DNA of 64,000 nt from Nageia nagi (GCA_050084985.1 JBITNC010000001.1:103912001-103976000); one strand, 5' to 3'; counted from the stretch's first letter, positions 24,531 to 36,720 are shown. A program made the numbers and translations. Notes: generated by a model not told the origin, from the sequence alone.

Positions 24531-24868
24531 GATCAAATTTTTTACATCTTCCACATATTTCCTATGCATAATCTCCTTCTTATTCACCTCCACACTTTTG
24601 TATTTGTAACTTGATGTGTTCCTTCCCATGGTTGAAATAAATGTAGAAACTAGCATTATGCATAAGGAATGATGGCAAAATTAAAATTTTTAAATGTTGG
24701 TGAACATGATTCAAATTCATGGTGAAAGGTGCTTGAAAATTGTGTAAGGTAGGTGGCAAAATTATTTTTTAAAAATAAAGTTGGAATGTTTTGGTGATAT
24801 ATATTATTTTTGAATTTTATGATGATCACTAGACTAAATGTCAAAATGATTATCTACATAAACGTAGG

Positions 24869-25315
24869 GATGATCATCTGTATAGAAGCACAAATGATCA
24901 TCTACATAGAAGCACAAATGATCATTTGCAAAAAAGTAAAGATGAGCATCTGCAATGTTGCTTAGATGAGTGTTTGCAATGTTACACAAAAGAGCATCTC
25001 TAATTTTGCGTAGATGAGTGACTACAATTTTAAACTGATGAGAATCTCTAATTTTACATAGACAATCATCTCTAATGTGTCATAGATGAGATTCTTCAAT
25101 CCTACATAGATGAGCATCTTTAGTTCCACATAAATGAGGATCTTTAGTTCTACATTGATGAGCATCTTCAAGGACACATAGGCCAGCATCTTCAATTCTA
25201 CACTAATGAATGTCTTTAATGACACACCATCAAGGGTTTGCAATATCACATAGGTGAGCATCTTCAATAAAGCACTATCAAGCATTTGCAATCCCTTGCA
25301 AATGAGGCTTGAGCA
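24869..25315. repeat. 24-bp minisatellite, about 18 copies
   Basis: The consensus unit is about GATGAGCATCTTTAATTCTACATA, with copies differing at several positions. On the minus strand the 24-base period is eight codons, and 25,291-25,022 stays open as a Leu-rich octapeptide repeat (VELKMLIY, VGLKNLIY, VKLEILIS). The repeats are contiguous, with no spacer structure. Confidence 0.88.
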
Positions 25316-26384
25316 TTTTAGAGAATTTAAAAATTTGAAATATTTTTGTATCTGACTAGTCTCATAAGCTTTATATATAGGGTATAATTACTGATTTCAT
25401 TGAGAATTTTTTTATTTTTTATTTTATTTTCAAGGCAATTGCTTGGGAAACTATAAAAGGTATAGAAGGCTATTTGCACTTATCTTTATAAAAAAAGATT
25501 ATAAAATATTGGCAAGTTGACCCATAATTTTTTTTATCTTGAAAAATTTGAGCTAAATGGTGCAATATTCGAGGTCGATATTTTTGAAATATTTTAACAT
25601 TAAAAAACCTAATATTAGCTTATTGAAAAATATTTGCCATTATCCATAATGTTGGTAGAAACTTCATGCACTAAAATCTTATCGAAGATTATCATTACAC
25701 TCTTTAATATAATGAACCACTAGGAACCTAACCTTTGTATATGTTCTACTTGCAACCAAAAATTAAGTATGCAAAATGTGGAAGAAGACATGTAGCCCTT
25801 AAATAAATAGAAAATATTGTTGATTGTTGACATCATATTGCTTTTATCATTTTTTGCAATCATCTTTTTTTTTTAAATCATTCTATATAGTAACTTCATG
25901 GTATACGTTGATGTAGATTTTGTATTGCTTGTGGATAAAAATATGAAAAATAATTTGAGTCAAATTAGACAATGTTTTGTATATTTAACTCTTTAAAATT
26001 ATTATCCAAACTCAAAATTTGATTATTAGAATTTTTAAGTGATACAAATGAAAGGTATGGTCTTTAAGGCTTTCAAAGATAAACATTTTAATATAATTCA
26101 CATAAATTTATTTTTTGTATGAAGAAGACAATGTTCTTACACAATGAAGGTTTGCAGGGAATTAACACCCGCCATTTATTACATTAGTCATATTCACATA
26201 AATTTATTTTTCCCATTACGCATATAACATAAATGAGTTTCGTATAAAAAATATAAAAAATAATTAAATTATTTCAAGAAATGATTACATATTTTTTATA
26301 AGTATCTAACATGAACATTTCTCTATTAAAGGACCAAGATGTATTTAGGAAACACAACATAAATGAGCTTTTTATAAAAAAATT
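25316..26384. other. AT-rich spacer with a short PPR-like trace
   Basis: Mostly unrecognised. A short plus-strand piece at about 25,690-25,800 resembles the PPR debris at 24,360-24,470 (CCTAACCTTTGTATATGTTCTACTTGCA and AAGTATGCAAAATGTGGAAGAA). A 45-base segment, CATAAATTTATTTTT, recurs near 26,098 and 26,195. Confidence 0.4.
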
Positions 26385-26880
26385 ATTCCTCGTCGAATTG
26401 CAATTTCATAGATTGCAGGATATGCACAAAATGTGTTTCTTAAGAATTCTCTAGAGACCTTTAAGAAAATACAAATTTCTAGAATACATCCAAACTCTAC
26501 AATCTTTCTAAACATTCTTCGAGTATATACCACCATGGGAGTTATACAAGAAGATATGGACATCTATCAAAGAATAGTTAAAAATAGGTTTTCGTCAAAG
26601 GTTGTTGTTGTGATTTCCGTGGTAGACATGTATACAAAATATGGAAGAATACATAACACCCATGAATTATTTGAGGTAGGATATGTTAAAGAAGGTATGG
26701 AAATCTATCAAAGAGTATTTGAAACTAGGTTTCAACAAATGTTGTTATTATGATTAGACATGTAAGCAAAATATCAAAGAATATAGAAGGACAAACCATT
26801 ATTTGACAAGATGCATGGTGTGAATGCTATTGCATTAAATGTATATTATGCAAAGATAAGAAATAGGATTTCCATTACTT
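26385..26880 (+). pseudogene. PPR protein fragment
   Basis: The best preserved PPR piece in the window is open for 106 codons from 26,433. It reads NSLETFKKIQISRIHPNST, then ILRVYTTMGVIQEDMDIYQR, VVVVISVVDMYTKYGRIHN and HELFEV. This is about two and a half 35-residue repeats of the PLS class with the usual P-N/D at the start of the second helix and DMY-K-G-R/S at the next. Just upstream, an interrupted GYAQN-like piece continues the frame. The fragment then jumps to another partial repeat (GMEIYQRVFETRF) and ends. No start, no targeting peptide and no E/DYW end are present. Confidence 0.75.
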
Positions 26881-27079
26881 ACTTGAAGGAATCAAATGAA
26901 TGTTTTTGCACTTCTAGTTTTGTCTTTAGCTTTACTAGCATTAGGGTGTCTGAGTGGAGAAAATGAGCAAGTCGAAGCCACTTTCCATGTTTGAAATGTA
27001 TGAAATAAAGGTGATTAATCCTATGTCCTTTCATATTGTAGAGTGTTGTATCGAGAAGCAAGGTGAAATTTTTTATTTT

Positions 27080-27430
27080 ATTTTGCAAATTCATGAATCT
27101 AATATGTCATATTAGTTTTATGAATATTCTACCGTTCTTTTTTTTACTTATGTTTGCAGATTCATGAAGATAATAGCTCATCTCAAATTTACAAGTATGA
27201 AGCAATTTTGTTCATATTTACATATTCTCAAAATTAATAGATAATATTAACTTCATGAATATGCACCTAAATTTTTTAAAATAATTTATATTTACATATT
27301 GACAAAGCTAAAAATCAATAGCTTTGTGAATATTCGTAAATAACTTCACTAATCATAATCTACTTTTTTTCATGTTTATATATTCCCAAAACTAATATGA
27401 TCGAAATGCTTCATCAATATTCTTTGATGG
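27080..27430. repeat. degenerate about 85-bp repeat, four copies
   Basis: Copies of a block like TTTACATATTCNCAAAACTAATA...AACTTCATGAATATTC occur near 27,080, 27,215, 27,290 and 27,375. They are diverged and AT-rich, with no coding sense. Confidence 0.45.
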
Positions 27431-27689
27431 TTGCTGAAAAGTGCACTGAGCCCACAACATTTCTTGTCCACTGTGCAGGATGTCAAACATCATGAGGAAA
27501 TGTCAGTTTTTCAAATACCATTTGAGAAGCGTCAGTGAGTTTGTGAGGGGAATGATTAGTCTCCTAGTTAGACAAAGCCTTTCTAATGTGTGTTATGTTG
27601 AATATTTTGAAGTATGCTCTATGGAACATTAGCAATGTGCTCTGTTTAGCATTTACTGTGTCCCACATGTGTAATTTGCTCTATGAAGT

Positions 27690-28098
27690 AGTTATAAGCT
27701 TTTTTTCTGTTTTCTGAATCTGGTTGGAGGCTTAATTTCTTGTTTCTAATCTCCAAGTTTCAACAATAATGTCATACCTTGCTTTCTGAGTACCATGAGC
27801 AATCTCTCTTCCATGGCTTCCGTACTGCCTTTTCCTTTCTCTAACTTGTGCTGCTGTGCTATTTGTGTAGGCGGCGGATCACGAAGATTGAGATACACAT
27901 AAAGTGCAGTATTCGCCGGTCGTCAGTATTCACCAATTTGTGGAAAGAGTTTAGGATAGAAGGTTAGTTTGTCTGCGGAGAATATGGCGTCCAAACCGAA
28001 AACGTTAACAACCATAACAACGTTGAAAACCATACGAACTCGTCATGCATCTTGGCATTCTCGCAGATTCCGCCAAAAGAAACTTTGCATATCAGGAA
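27690..28098 (-). pseudogene. GT47 exostosin first-exon pseudogene
   Basis: This is a broken, same-orientation copy of exon 1 of the intact gene at 38,213-39,685. Collinear matches include the 5' leader (AAAGAAACTTTGCAT against AAAAAACTTTGCAT), the start ATG (28,058), the membrane-anchor coding part, GTCGTCAGTATTCACCAATTTGT against GTCGTCACTGTTCACCAGTTTGT, and on to GAGTACCATGAGC against GCGTACCATGGGC. About 44 bases are missing relative to the gene, in the Cys-rich stem, and the frame from the ATG hits TAA after 17 codons. Exon 2 is absent from the neighbourhood. This region and the next 270 bases upstream have clearly higher G+C and CpG content than the surroundings, as does the parent gene. 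It is probably a relic of a tandem gene duplication. Confidence 0.82.
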
Positions 28099-28740
28099 AA
28101 GTGGAGTTTAAGTGCATAGCAGATGGAAATGTAATTTGTAAGTAAGCGTGTAATTATGTTCTGTCCTGTAAAGAAATACAGAAATTGGGGCGAAGATACA
28201 GCATTTAATTGCATTGCAATCCGAGGGATTGCCTCGATTTGAACGGTGCACACGAGTCCCCAATTTCAAGCTGCGATTCTATTGTTATTAAGGACATGCC
28301 GTAACGTGCAGACGTGCGGAGATTCTGAGAAACGTTCGTAACATGTCTTTCCTACACGTTATACAAATCTTTAATTTTTCATTGTATTTGAATGCAAACG
28401 ATCTGTGTCCCATTGAGATTGGAAATGGAAGTGACTACAATAAGGTTTATTTACGACCACATGCCTGCATTCATCACATCAGTCCATAAAAATGGGAGCC
28501 AGATGAAGTTGCATCCCAGTCTAATGGTTTATTTAAGTATGGCTTTATATACAAAATTCATCTAAAAATATTTTTCGTACAATTTATATTATATTCTTGA
28601 CTAACTTGTGGTCAATTCTTTTGCATGCTTCATGTAGAAGCAAAATATGCAAATAAATCAACTAATATTAGCTGGGAGAGAGGAATATGTAAATTACCTT
28701 GGAAGTCCAATTTTTATGTAAGGATTAGTTGTCAGTTTTT
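28099..28740. other. former upstream region of the GT47 relic, then spacer
   Basis: 28,099-28,370 is rich in CG dinucleotides (ACGTGCAGACGTGCGG, AACGTTCGTAAC) compared with the flanks, as a plant promoter-proximal region might be. I see no convincing similarity to the region upstream of the intact GT47 gene. The rest is AT-rich. Confidence 0.35.
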
Positions 28741-28830
28741 TTTCAGGGGATTTAAAATATTTTGATGAGGAGAAGGATTTAAATTTTTCAGGGGATTTAA
28801 AATATTTTGATGAGGAGAAGGATTTAAATT
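28741..28830 (+). repeat. perfect 45-bp tandem duplication
   Basis: Two identical 45-base units start at 28,741 and 28,786 with no mismatch. In the plus frame they encode a 15-residue acidic repeat (FSGDLKYFDEEKDLN) twice, followed by LISTK and a stop. The identity is striking in a region where all other repeats are diverged. Confidence 0.95.
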
Positions 28831-31800
28831 TGATATCTACAAAGTAACAAGGTTAACTTTTTATTTTTTATTTTATATGGTAAGGTTTTGGTGATTATAA
28901 TATTGTAGGTATGCTTAAATTTTGTATTTTGAATATTGTGTTAAAATAAGTTCTCATCTCTAGATGTGTTTGTTGTTGTAATATGTGAATCTAGAATATT
29001 ATGTATAAGTTGAAGTAAAAATGGTGCTTGTTATAGTTTTTATTGTTTATTTTTTTTATATTGTTTTTAGTTGTGTAGGTTTTCTTCTTTTAATTTATAT
29101 AACATTTAATTTTTCTAACTCTTGTTAGAATTGTTGTAACATTGTTGGATATTGCAAATAGTAATTTTAGCATCTTTGATTAGATTGAATGAGGAGCAAT
29201 TTGCATGATGATAATGTATTTCATGTAGTTGAATTAAGCACCAGTAACAAAAAGAAAAGTTATGAAGATTGAATCACTAATTTAGCAACATCATTTTATC
29301 ACATTAAGAATAGTTTTAGCAACTATTAGAAATTCAATCAAGGTAATATTTATCTTAGTAATCAAGTTTCTTATAAAATAGTTGATAAGAAAATATTATA
29401 ATACAACCTCCATTCACATTAATGTTGATTTTTTAACCAGATCTCTCTTTGTAGTGTTAAGCATTTTATCATTTTCATTTATAATTATCATGAAAAGTAT
29501 GGTTGTATGTATTGAAGTAAAATTATAAAGGATTTTACAAATTTTGAGAATAAAAAGCAATGGTAGAAAATTTTAGTTTGTGGATGAAGGGGAATAGTAT
29601 TCAAATAAATTTTTATAGTACTTGAAAGATCATCTAGAACCATGCACAAAAATATAACTCCATATAAACATTAACAATGCAGTTGTTGAAAGAAGAAATT
29701 TTCCTTTGTAATCTAAAGTATAATGTGTGTTGAAATATAATGAACTACAAAAATCTAGATTTTGGGTATAACCACTGAAAACTACTAGCTAACTAATTAA
29801 TATATCACTAGCTACTATAATGGGTGGTGCAATGCCTTTGAGGAGAATGTTTTTTTAGGTTTTCTATTATATTTATAAAAGATAAAATATAGATAAAAAG
29901 TGAACAAATAAATCTTTACTAGGCATGGATCTAATGTGAATTGATATTATTTTGATATAGCTAAAAAGAGAAGAATTATTTGTTGTTATAATGTAATATT
30001 CAAGGAGAACTCACTTATGGATATCCAAGTAAAATATACTTGTATAAAAGGAAATTAATTTTTAATTCGAAAATATGAATCAATTAAAGAGGGTGAATAT
30101 ATTGATGAGATAATTTCCAACCTCATCATAATAAAACATTTATCTAAGAAGATCAAAAAGGCTAATAAGAATTCTCATTCAACTATAAAACTTTGTAATA
30201 TTTACATCAAATGTACCTTATAATGTAAAAGAGCCTATAAGCTCACCAGAATATGATCATTGAAGAAAGGTACTAAATGAGAAAATTATTACATAATGAA
30301 AGAATTACGCAAGGTGCCCATATAACCTACCTCCTCTGTAGACAAACAATAGGATGAAAAGAGTTTTTATGGAAAAAGCTTAACATAAATAAATGCATGG
30401 AAAAGTTTAATGCTATATTAATAGAAAATTTATACAATCATATTGAGGCATGTTGTAGTTATAAATGTTCATTGATTTATAGTAAATGATTATTTTCTTC
30501 AACTAAAACTCATTTAGTTAGTTTTTATGTTATGATCTAATTTTTTTGTAGTTGTTTTACAGATAAAAGAAGCATATATCTAGCCTAAAATAAGATCTCC
30601 AAGAATGTATTCCAAAATGCAAATAGTTTTCTACTATCACAAGTGTTCAAATATAACACATCAAATATTTATGTATGCCTTTTGGTAAATTTTGTATGAA
30701 TTTGATACTATTTCACATGTATGTGATAGTCGGTTCCAATCTAAGAAAGCAAAAAAGCAAATAGTGTAAGCAATAAATTAGAACAAGAAGAATCTAATCG
30801 TAAAAAGGGAGAGATATACAAAGAGATGGTTAAGAGAGGACCATCATAGATGATAACTATACTGTAGAAATATCTCACTCATCTAAGGAGAGCCTAACTG
30901 CATCCTTGCTACTAAGGGGAAGAAATATGTGGTCTAAAGAGTCCTCAATGGCACCTGAGTACCAAGAAGGAATATCTTGGTGTGTCGAGCAAAGGGAGGG
31001 GGCTCATCTCTAGGTCACCTCTAAGACTCATATGTGGAAGAAACATGAAATAAATATGTAATATGTTGATCACTTGCTAGATGCTGATCTCCAAAGAGAA
31101 GACACTTTTGAATAAGGAAAGCCTTCTAAAAGTAGAGAACCATACATCATTGATTAAGTTACTCAAAGAAAATAGATAACAATTAGTGTGCATCTCTAAA
31201 AAGATAATAATATAGATCTCATATCTCCAAAGTATGTGTATGCAAGGTGGAAGGTCTCATCAAGGATAATTGATTATTTATTAATTGTAGTTGAAGCTTA
31301 GATTAAATAACTTTAATTGATGTTGAATGACTACCTCATAAGGATATTTTCATATATTTATAAAGATGATGATAATTTGAAATAAATATCCAATATGATA
31401 TAGATGTATAAGATATATTGATTCAAATAAAAATTAGTAGCCCATGATTCCTATGGTAGATATAAAATATGAATTTTTACATATGGTTCAGTATCTTTGC
31501 TACCTAGACATTTTAGTTGGAGGTAATGTTTAGACATAGTTTTATGTACTTGAAAATTCAATCCAAAAAATTAGATGATTGATCAAAATCATTAGATTTG
31601 ACTTCACTATCAAGCATTAAATGGAGCCTTGAAAAGTGAGTTTTGCTAATTGAAGTTTTGAGATCATTCTTTGATATGGTGGGAGGGGTATGTTATTGGT
31701 TTAGATCTTAATTAATACTACCTCTATAATCATGTAGTCAATTTATAGATAAATATAAAGCTTAATTCCATCTAGTTGGTAATAAGAAAGAATGAATGAG

Positions 31801-32015
31801 AGATAGCACTTTTGAGGAAAATAGACCATACAATTTATAAGCAAGTGGCATTTTTAAGCATCAATCTACAATACCCACTACTCTTTAAAAAACTACAATG
31901 GAGAATTTCATTATATAATATGACAATATATATATATATCCAAAACAAAAGAAGAAAAGAAAAGAAATATATACTAAGATGATATTACAGTAGTGTAAAA
32001 AGATAAAGGTATTGT
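28831..32015. other. 3.2-kb AT-rich region without recognisable genes
   Basis: No open frame of 60 codons occurs on either strand. Small plus-strand stretches (for example ESIKEGEYIDEIISNLI near 30,070-30,120) look like decayed coding sequence, possibly of a retroelement, but cannot be assigned. A (TA)n run of about 12 bases lies near 31,928. Confidence 0.5.
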
Positions 32016-32812
32016 TAGGGTAAGTCCAAAAAGATGAGTTCCCACTTTGGAGAAGTATTAAGAATTACTAGGCTTTTGTATTTATTTAATAACTTTTTAT
32101 CTTTTTTGAATTGTGAAAAAAAAATCATGCACAAAAAAATAGAAAATGATAAGTTTAGAATATATTTCAAAATAATATTTAAATTAATAAGGTCCAAATA
32201 AAATTAGTATGACAAAATATTCATGAAAAAATTACAAAAAATTTGTCATATCTTTAGTGACTTGTATTTTTTTAAAAAGAAAAACATATATTTAATCTAG
32301 TCCAAATTGCTTTTGAAGTTATGTCCTAAAAATACAAAATAGTGAGTTTGGTATTTGTTTAATAACTTTGATTTTTTATTCAAAAAATATATGTACAATA
32401 ATCAAAATTATAATTTAAAAAAAACAAAATAATAAAACAAATATCACTTCCCAAATATGAGACTTTTAATGATATCTGAATCCAAAAAATAATAAAAAAT
32501 ATAAATTTTTAATATATGTCCACATTTATGCTTAACTACCAAAGGATAAAGTGTATTTAATTTGGTCAATTATTTTTATTATATAGTGGCTTTCAAACAT
32601 GCCTATCAAATATTAATTTATATCATCTAGGTATTAGAATAAATTATATATTTAAAATTAGACTTTGAGAACTACATTTTTTACCCAAATTACCTTTTCA
32701 TTACTTAATTCTAAGTGTCTTTGAGATAAAATATGACAAACCTAAAAATCAAAGAAAATGCTTTACACTTTTTGACCAAAAGTGGGACTCATCTTCTTGC
32801 ACTTACTCATTA
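32016..32812 (-). mobile_element. non-autonomous TIR DNA transposon, member 2
   Basis: The left end, GGGTAAGTCCAAAAAG then ATGAGTTCCCACTTTGG (32,018-32,050), is the inverted complement of the right end, CCAAAAGTGGGACTCAT then CTTCTTGCACTTACTC (32,777-32,809). The reverse complement of the right 270 bases matches the left part of the 18,950-20,048 element block by block: TCAAAGTCTA.TTTTNAAATAT, AATTTATTC.AATACC, TGATAGGCATGTTT. It is therefore the same family inserted in opposite orientation, about 300 bases shorter, without the GATC-rich block. It encodes no protein. TTA on the left and ATTA on the right leave the target duplication unclear. Confidence 0.78.
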
Positions 32813-33359
32813 CCATTATAAGTTAAATCCATATACTACAAAAATATTCAAAATTACACCTAGGAAAGAATAATAAATGGCTAAAAAATGGTAAGAATAA
32901 ATCACTACTGTGTTTCATAAAAATAATGATTTATATTATTTGAGGTTAAAAAAAAACTAACATTTGTAGCTAATCAAGGGAAAAAAAAATTATAGAATTT
33001 ATACTAAGTCTTCTAGATAAGCCATGTTAAAACTACAAATTGGAAGATTATTTAAAATATAATAAAAATGTCTTATTTTGGTGTATATCTAAATGCACAT
33101 GAAAAAGATAGTTTCAATCTATTTTTTACAACATAAAGAAATTTTATTTTAAAAATAAGTACAAGAGTTGGGATTGGAGCTAAAACATCATCCTCAACCT
33201 TGATCCATTAGGGTTGATGTATAAAGATATATAAATTTGAGTAACTAAGAAACACACATTCAAACTTATCATTTGGTAACAAGTATCAAATAGGTACAAG
33301 TTTGTAATATTTTACTTCTCGATATATGCCAAGTTAATTTTAGTACCCCATACTTATGG
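32813..33359. other. AT-rich spacer, nothing recognised
   Basis: No coding similarity or repeat on either strand. It may contain the missing 5' part (LTR, gag) of the following gypsy element in unrecognisable form. Confidence 0.45.
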
Positions 33360-33412
33360 AAATATATATTTTTTTAGCTAGTTATTGCTCCAATAAAAAA
33401 GTATATGATGAA

Positions 33413-34613
33413 TGCTATCAAGATATTTGTGCTTCTCATGGTGAATGACACATGAGAAAAACTATAAATTAATGGATATGAAGAAGAAGCAATTGATGTA
33501 CTTGTACAAAAAATGGATAATTGAAAAGTAATACAAAGAATTCTAAGATATTATATAAACACATTGAGACATACCACTAAAGACAATGTAGAATATGACA
33601 TCTTACTGTAATTAAATTCATGGATACCAAATATTATATTGGACAGACAATTGGTATTGAAATCTTATGATATAAATAGATAAGTTAAAAATTATTAGAA
33701 TAAAGTTGGTGAGGTATAGTGTATTACTAGAAGGTTTTATATAATACTATTCTAAAAAAATATGGGACATGGAGGATATGATTTAACTTACAAGAAATTA
33801 ATAAAATGACCATTAAAAAATGATATCCATATCCTCATATTTATGATTTAGCTTATGAGTTTAATTATTTTCAATATTTACTAAGAAAATTTAAATTTTA
33901 TTTAACATGAAATTTAAAAAAGTGAGAACACATTTGGAAAATAACCTTTAACACCAAGTGGGACTTTTTCAATAGTTGGTTATATAATTTTATTTAACTA
34001 ATTCCTGAATACTATTAAGATATTCATCCTTATCATGGTGAATGGTACCAAGAAGAACTATAAATTGATGGATATGAAGTGGAAGTAATTGGTTTTAGTC
34101 ATACGAAAAATGGAGAGTTAAACAAGTTACATAAAAATTCCAAGATATTATACAAACACTTTGAGATATACCACCAAAGAGCAATGTGGAATATGGGATT
34201 TTGTATCTAAATGAACTCATTGATACCAAATATTATGTTTGATAGGTATTTGGTATAGAATCTTATGATATGAATAGATTTAAGTTAAAAAATGTTGGAA
34301 TAAAGGTTTGTGGGGCCTAGTGCATTACTAGAAGATTCCCTTATTATATTGGTTCTAAAGAGAAATATAGGATATGGAGGATATATGTAGAGTCAAATGA
34401 AATTATAAAATCACCATTAAAATTTGATATCCACATTCTCATATTTATAATTTAGTTGATGAGTGTAATTTGTTTCAATGTTTCACTAAGAAAGATCCAT
34501 ATTTTTGATATTATCAAATTCAAATAGAGGAATACATTTCAAAAGAACCTTCAAATCCAAGTAAGGGCTTTTTTGATGGTTAGTTTTGTAATTTGACTGA
34601 ACTAATGCTCCTT
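33413..34613 (+). repeat. 597-bp tandem duplication within gypsy pol
   Basis: Copy 1 from about 33,413 and copy 2 from about 34,010 share AAGATATT...ATGGTGAATG, TATAAATTNATGGATATGAAG, GATACCAAATATTATNTT, ATGATAT(A/G)AATAGA, GATATCCA.AT.CTCATATTTAT and more, at a constant offset of 597 bases. Divergence is high (tens of percent by eye), so the duplication is old or predates insertion. Only copy 2 continues into the rest of RT. Confidence 0.75.
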
Positions 34614-35330
34614 CAAGATTAATGAGAATGATGAATGGTGTATCACATCTATTTTTGGACAAATGTGTACTTATCATTTTGGTTAATATACTTATATAGA
34701 GGACATCATGGGAGGAGCATATGTAAAACTTTAGAGATTTGTTGATAGTTTTGCAATAGTCATTCAATGTAGATTTAATATCAAGAATTATGAGTTTAGA
34801 AATATTACTTTCATTTATTTGGCTATGCAATTGGTGGAGGAGATATTCGAATTAATAAATATAATATTATAACCATCTAAGAGTTGTCCGAGCTTTATTA
34901 AAGCAATTTAAAATTTGAGAAAATTTATCAAATATTTCTCACATGTGGTGGTACCACCATTGAATATGTTATATAAAAAAGAAAAAAATATTATTGTGTG
35001 GCTTAAACAAGAATAAAAACCATTTCAAAAGTTGAAGGATAAGGTTTCTTATAAATTAGTTCTTTCCATGCTGATATTAGACTACTATTTTAAGTAGAGA
35101 TAAACCCATATAGTATCATTCTAAATTATTTTTTAATAGATAAATAATTACTAGTTCACATTGACCATAAACCATTAAAAGAGTTACAAATACAAAGTAA
35201 ATTGTAGAATTCAAAAAACTTTAAATGGATGGATTTCTTACATTAGATTAACATTTTGATTAGGTATAGGATGGTTAAAAATACTAAATTGGTTGATCTA
35301 ATATCTAGATCTCCCATGCAACTTGGTTTA
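34340..35330 (+). pseudogene. gypsy reverse transcriptase to RNase H remnant
   Basis: From about 34,400 the frames give an FTKKDP then YYQIQIEE segment (RT motif with the first catalytic Asp region). TNAPSRLMRMMNGV and LFLDKCVLIILVNILI follow (34,610-34,720), where family members have Y/F-L-D-D-I-L-I-Y, so the two catalytic Asp are Val-Asn here. LGYAIGGGDIRINK is at 34,800-34,855. RNase H is visible at 35,150-35,330 as IDHKPLKELQIQSKL, NFKWMDFL and RYRMVKNTKLVDLISRSP, matching the D-H-K-P-L and A-D-x-L-S-R ends of that domain. Confidence 0.75.
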
Positions 35331-35559
35331 GTTTTTATGGAGATAGAAGCTTTTTCTTTTTATACTTATAAATATGAGTATGAGAAGGATATGAAATTTA
35401 AATATACGTATGAAAATATTAAAATAAAAGAAAAAAATGCCTTAATAAAATAATATCATCTTATTGATGGGTTGTTGTCCAATACTCACAAGCTTTGTAT
35501 TCTAAAGAGAAATAAATTGTAACTAATTGCTAGAGAATTTCATATTTCAATGATTGAGT

Positions 35560-36720
35560 ACCATTTTAATGTACACAAAATAATAATAAAAAATAGTAGT
35601 ATGTCCATTGGCTAAATATGCATAATGATGTTAGCAAACACATTCATGGGTGTACCATTTGCAATACTTATAAGCTAAGTAATATGAAATTGGAATTATA
35701 CACTCCCTTACTAGTTCCTAGCCATCCTTAGTGGAGGATTTCAATGGATTTAAAAGGTGGACTACCTATCACTACGCAGCCATATGATTATTTTTACATG
35801 ACATTTAATAGATTTATAAGGGTGGATATCATGATTTGATGTACAAACACTATCACAATTGAAGCAGTAGTTAATTTATTACTTCAAATTATATTTATGA
35901 CTTTTTATTTACCCAAGAGGATCATTAGTGATCCTTATAGCTAGCTTCTTAGCAAGTTTTTCATTATATTTTAGAGAATGTTGAATATAAAATTAAAAAT
36001 GTCCATAGAATTTTATATTTAAATAGATTATCAAATTGATGTTGTTAATGGGAGCATTATTCATTTTGTACAAGGATTTAAAAAATAGAAACTAAATACT
36101 TGGGATAAGAATTTAAACCTTATGTACATATTGTTATAATAAGGATATTCATTCATCAACTTGACTATCAGCATTTCTAGCACATATATTTTGATGGAAT
36201 ATTTTTATGTGTTTCAGAAGAAGTAGGGAACAATAATCCTAAAGGTAGTAAGGATTTTAAAAAATCATAAAATTTAGCTAATTCAAGAGAGTATTAGAGA
36301 GAAGTTGAAGAAAAATCAATAACAATATAAAGAGTATCATGATAAACATAGAATTACATAATAGTTTTAGATTGGATATATGGTATAATTACATTTAGGT
36401 AAGATATGGACTCAAACATTACTTACTTATATGGAAGTATATTATATTTTTAATGTGGAATTTTTTTTTTTCAAGTCTATATCATTGCATGTAAAGAAAA
36501 TATCCTTGTTCTACCACTTTAGGATGACTTGATCTTATTGGCTTTTCAGAAGGCTATAGATGATGTGCTTCTTGGAAAGAAATTTCATACTTCAAAAATG
36601 GGTGATGAAGAGTTTTGGTTGATTTATGAAAATGTTTAAATGTTGAACAAAGCAAGATGGTTACATGATGATTGGTTCAAGGTTTTATATGTTCATATGG
36701 TGAACTTAGATTTTTAGGGA
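35560..36720 (+). pseudogene. gypsy integrase remnant
   Basis: The core is seen at about 35,690-35,960: LYTPLLVPSHPWWRISMDLKGG (first catalytic Asp in SMDL), DYFYMTFNRF, then LPKRIISDPYS (second Asp). A substrate-binding C-terminal piece follows at 36,535-36,720: KAIDDVLLGKKFHTS and LNKARWLHDDWFKVLYVHM, corresponding to the K-A-K-W-x-x-x-x-x-x-x-L-Y-P-H end typical of some plant gypsy integrases. Stops, mainly TAG/TAA, fall every 20-40 codons. Confidence 0.68.

Noticed and set aside
24869-25315. CRISPR-like regular repeats
   Set aside because: The units are contiguous 24-base copies with no unique spacers, in eukaryotic-type DNA; it is a minisatellite.
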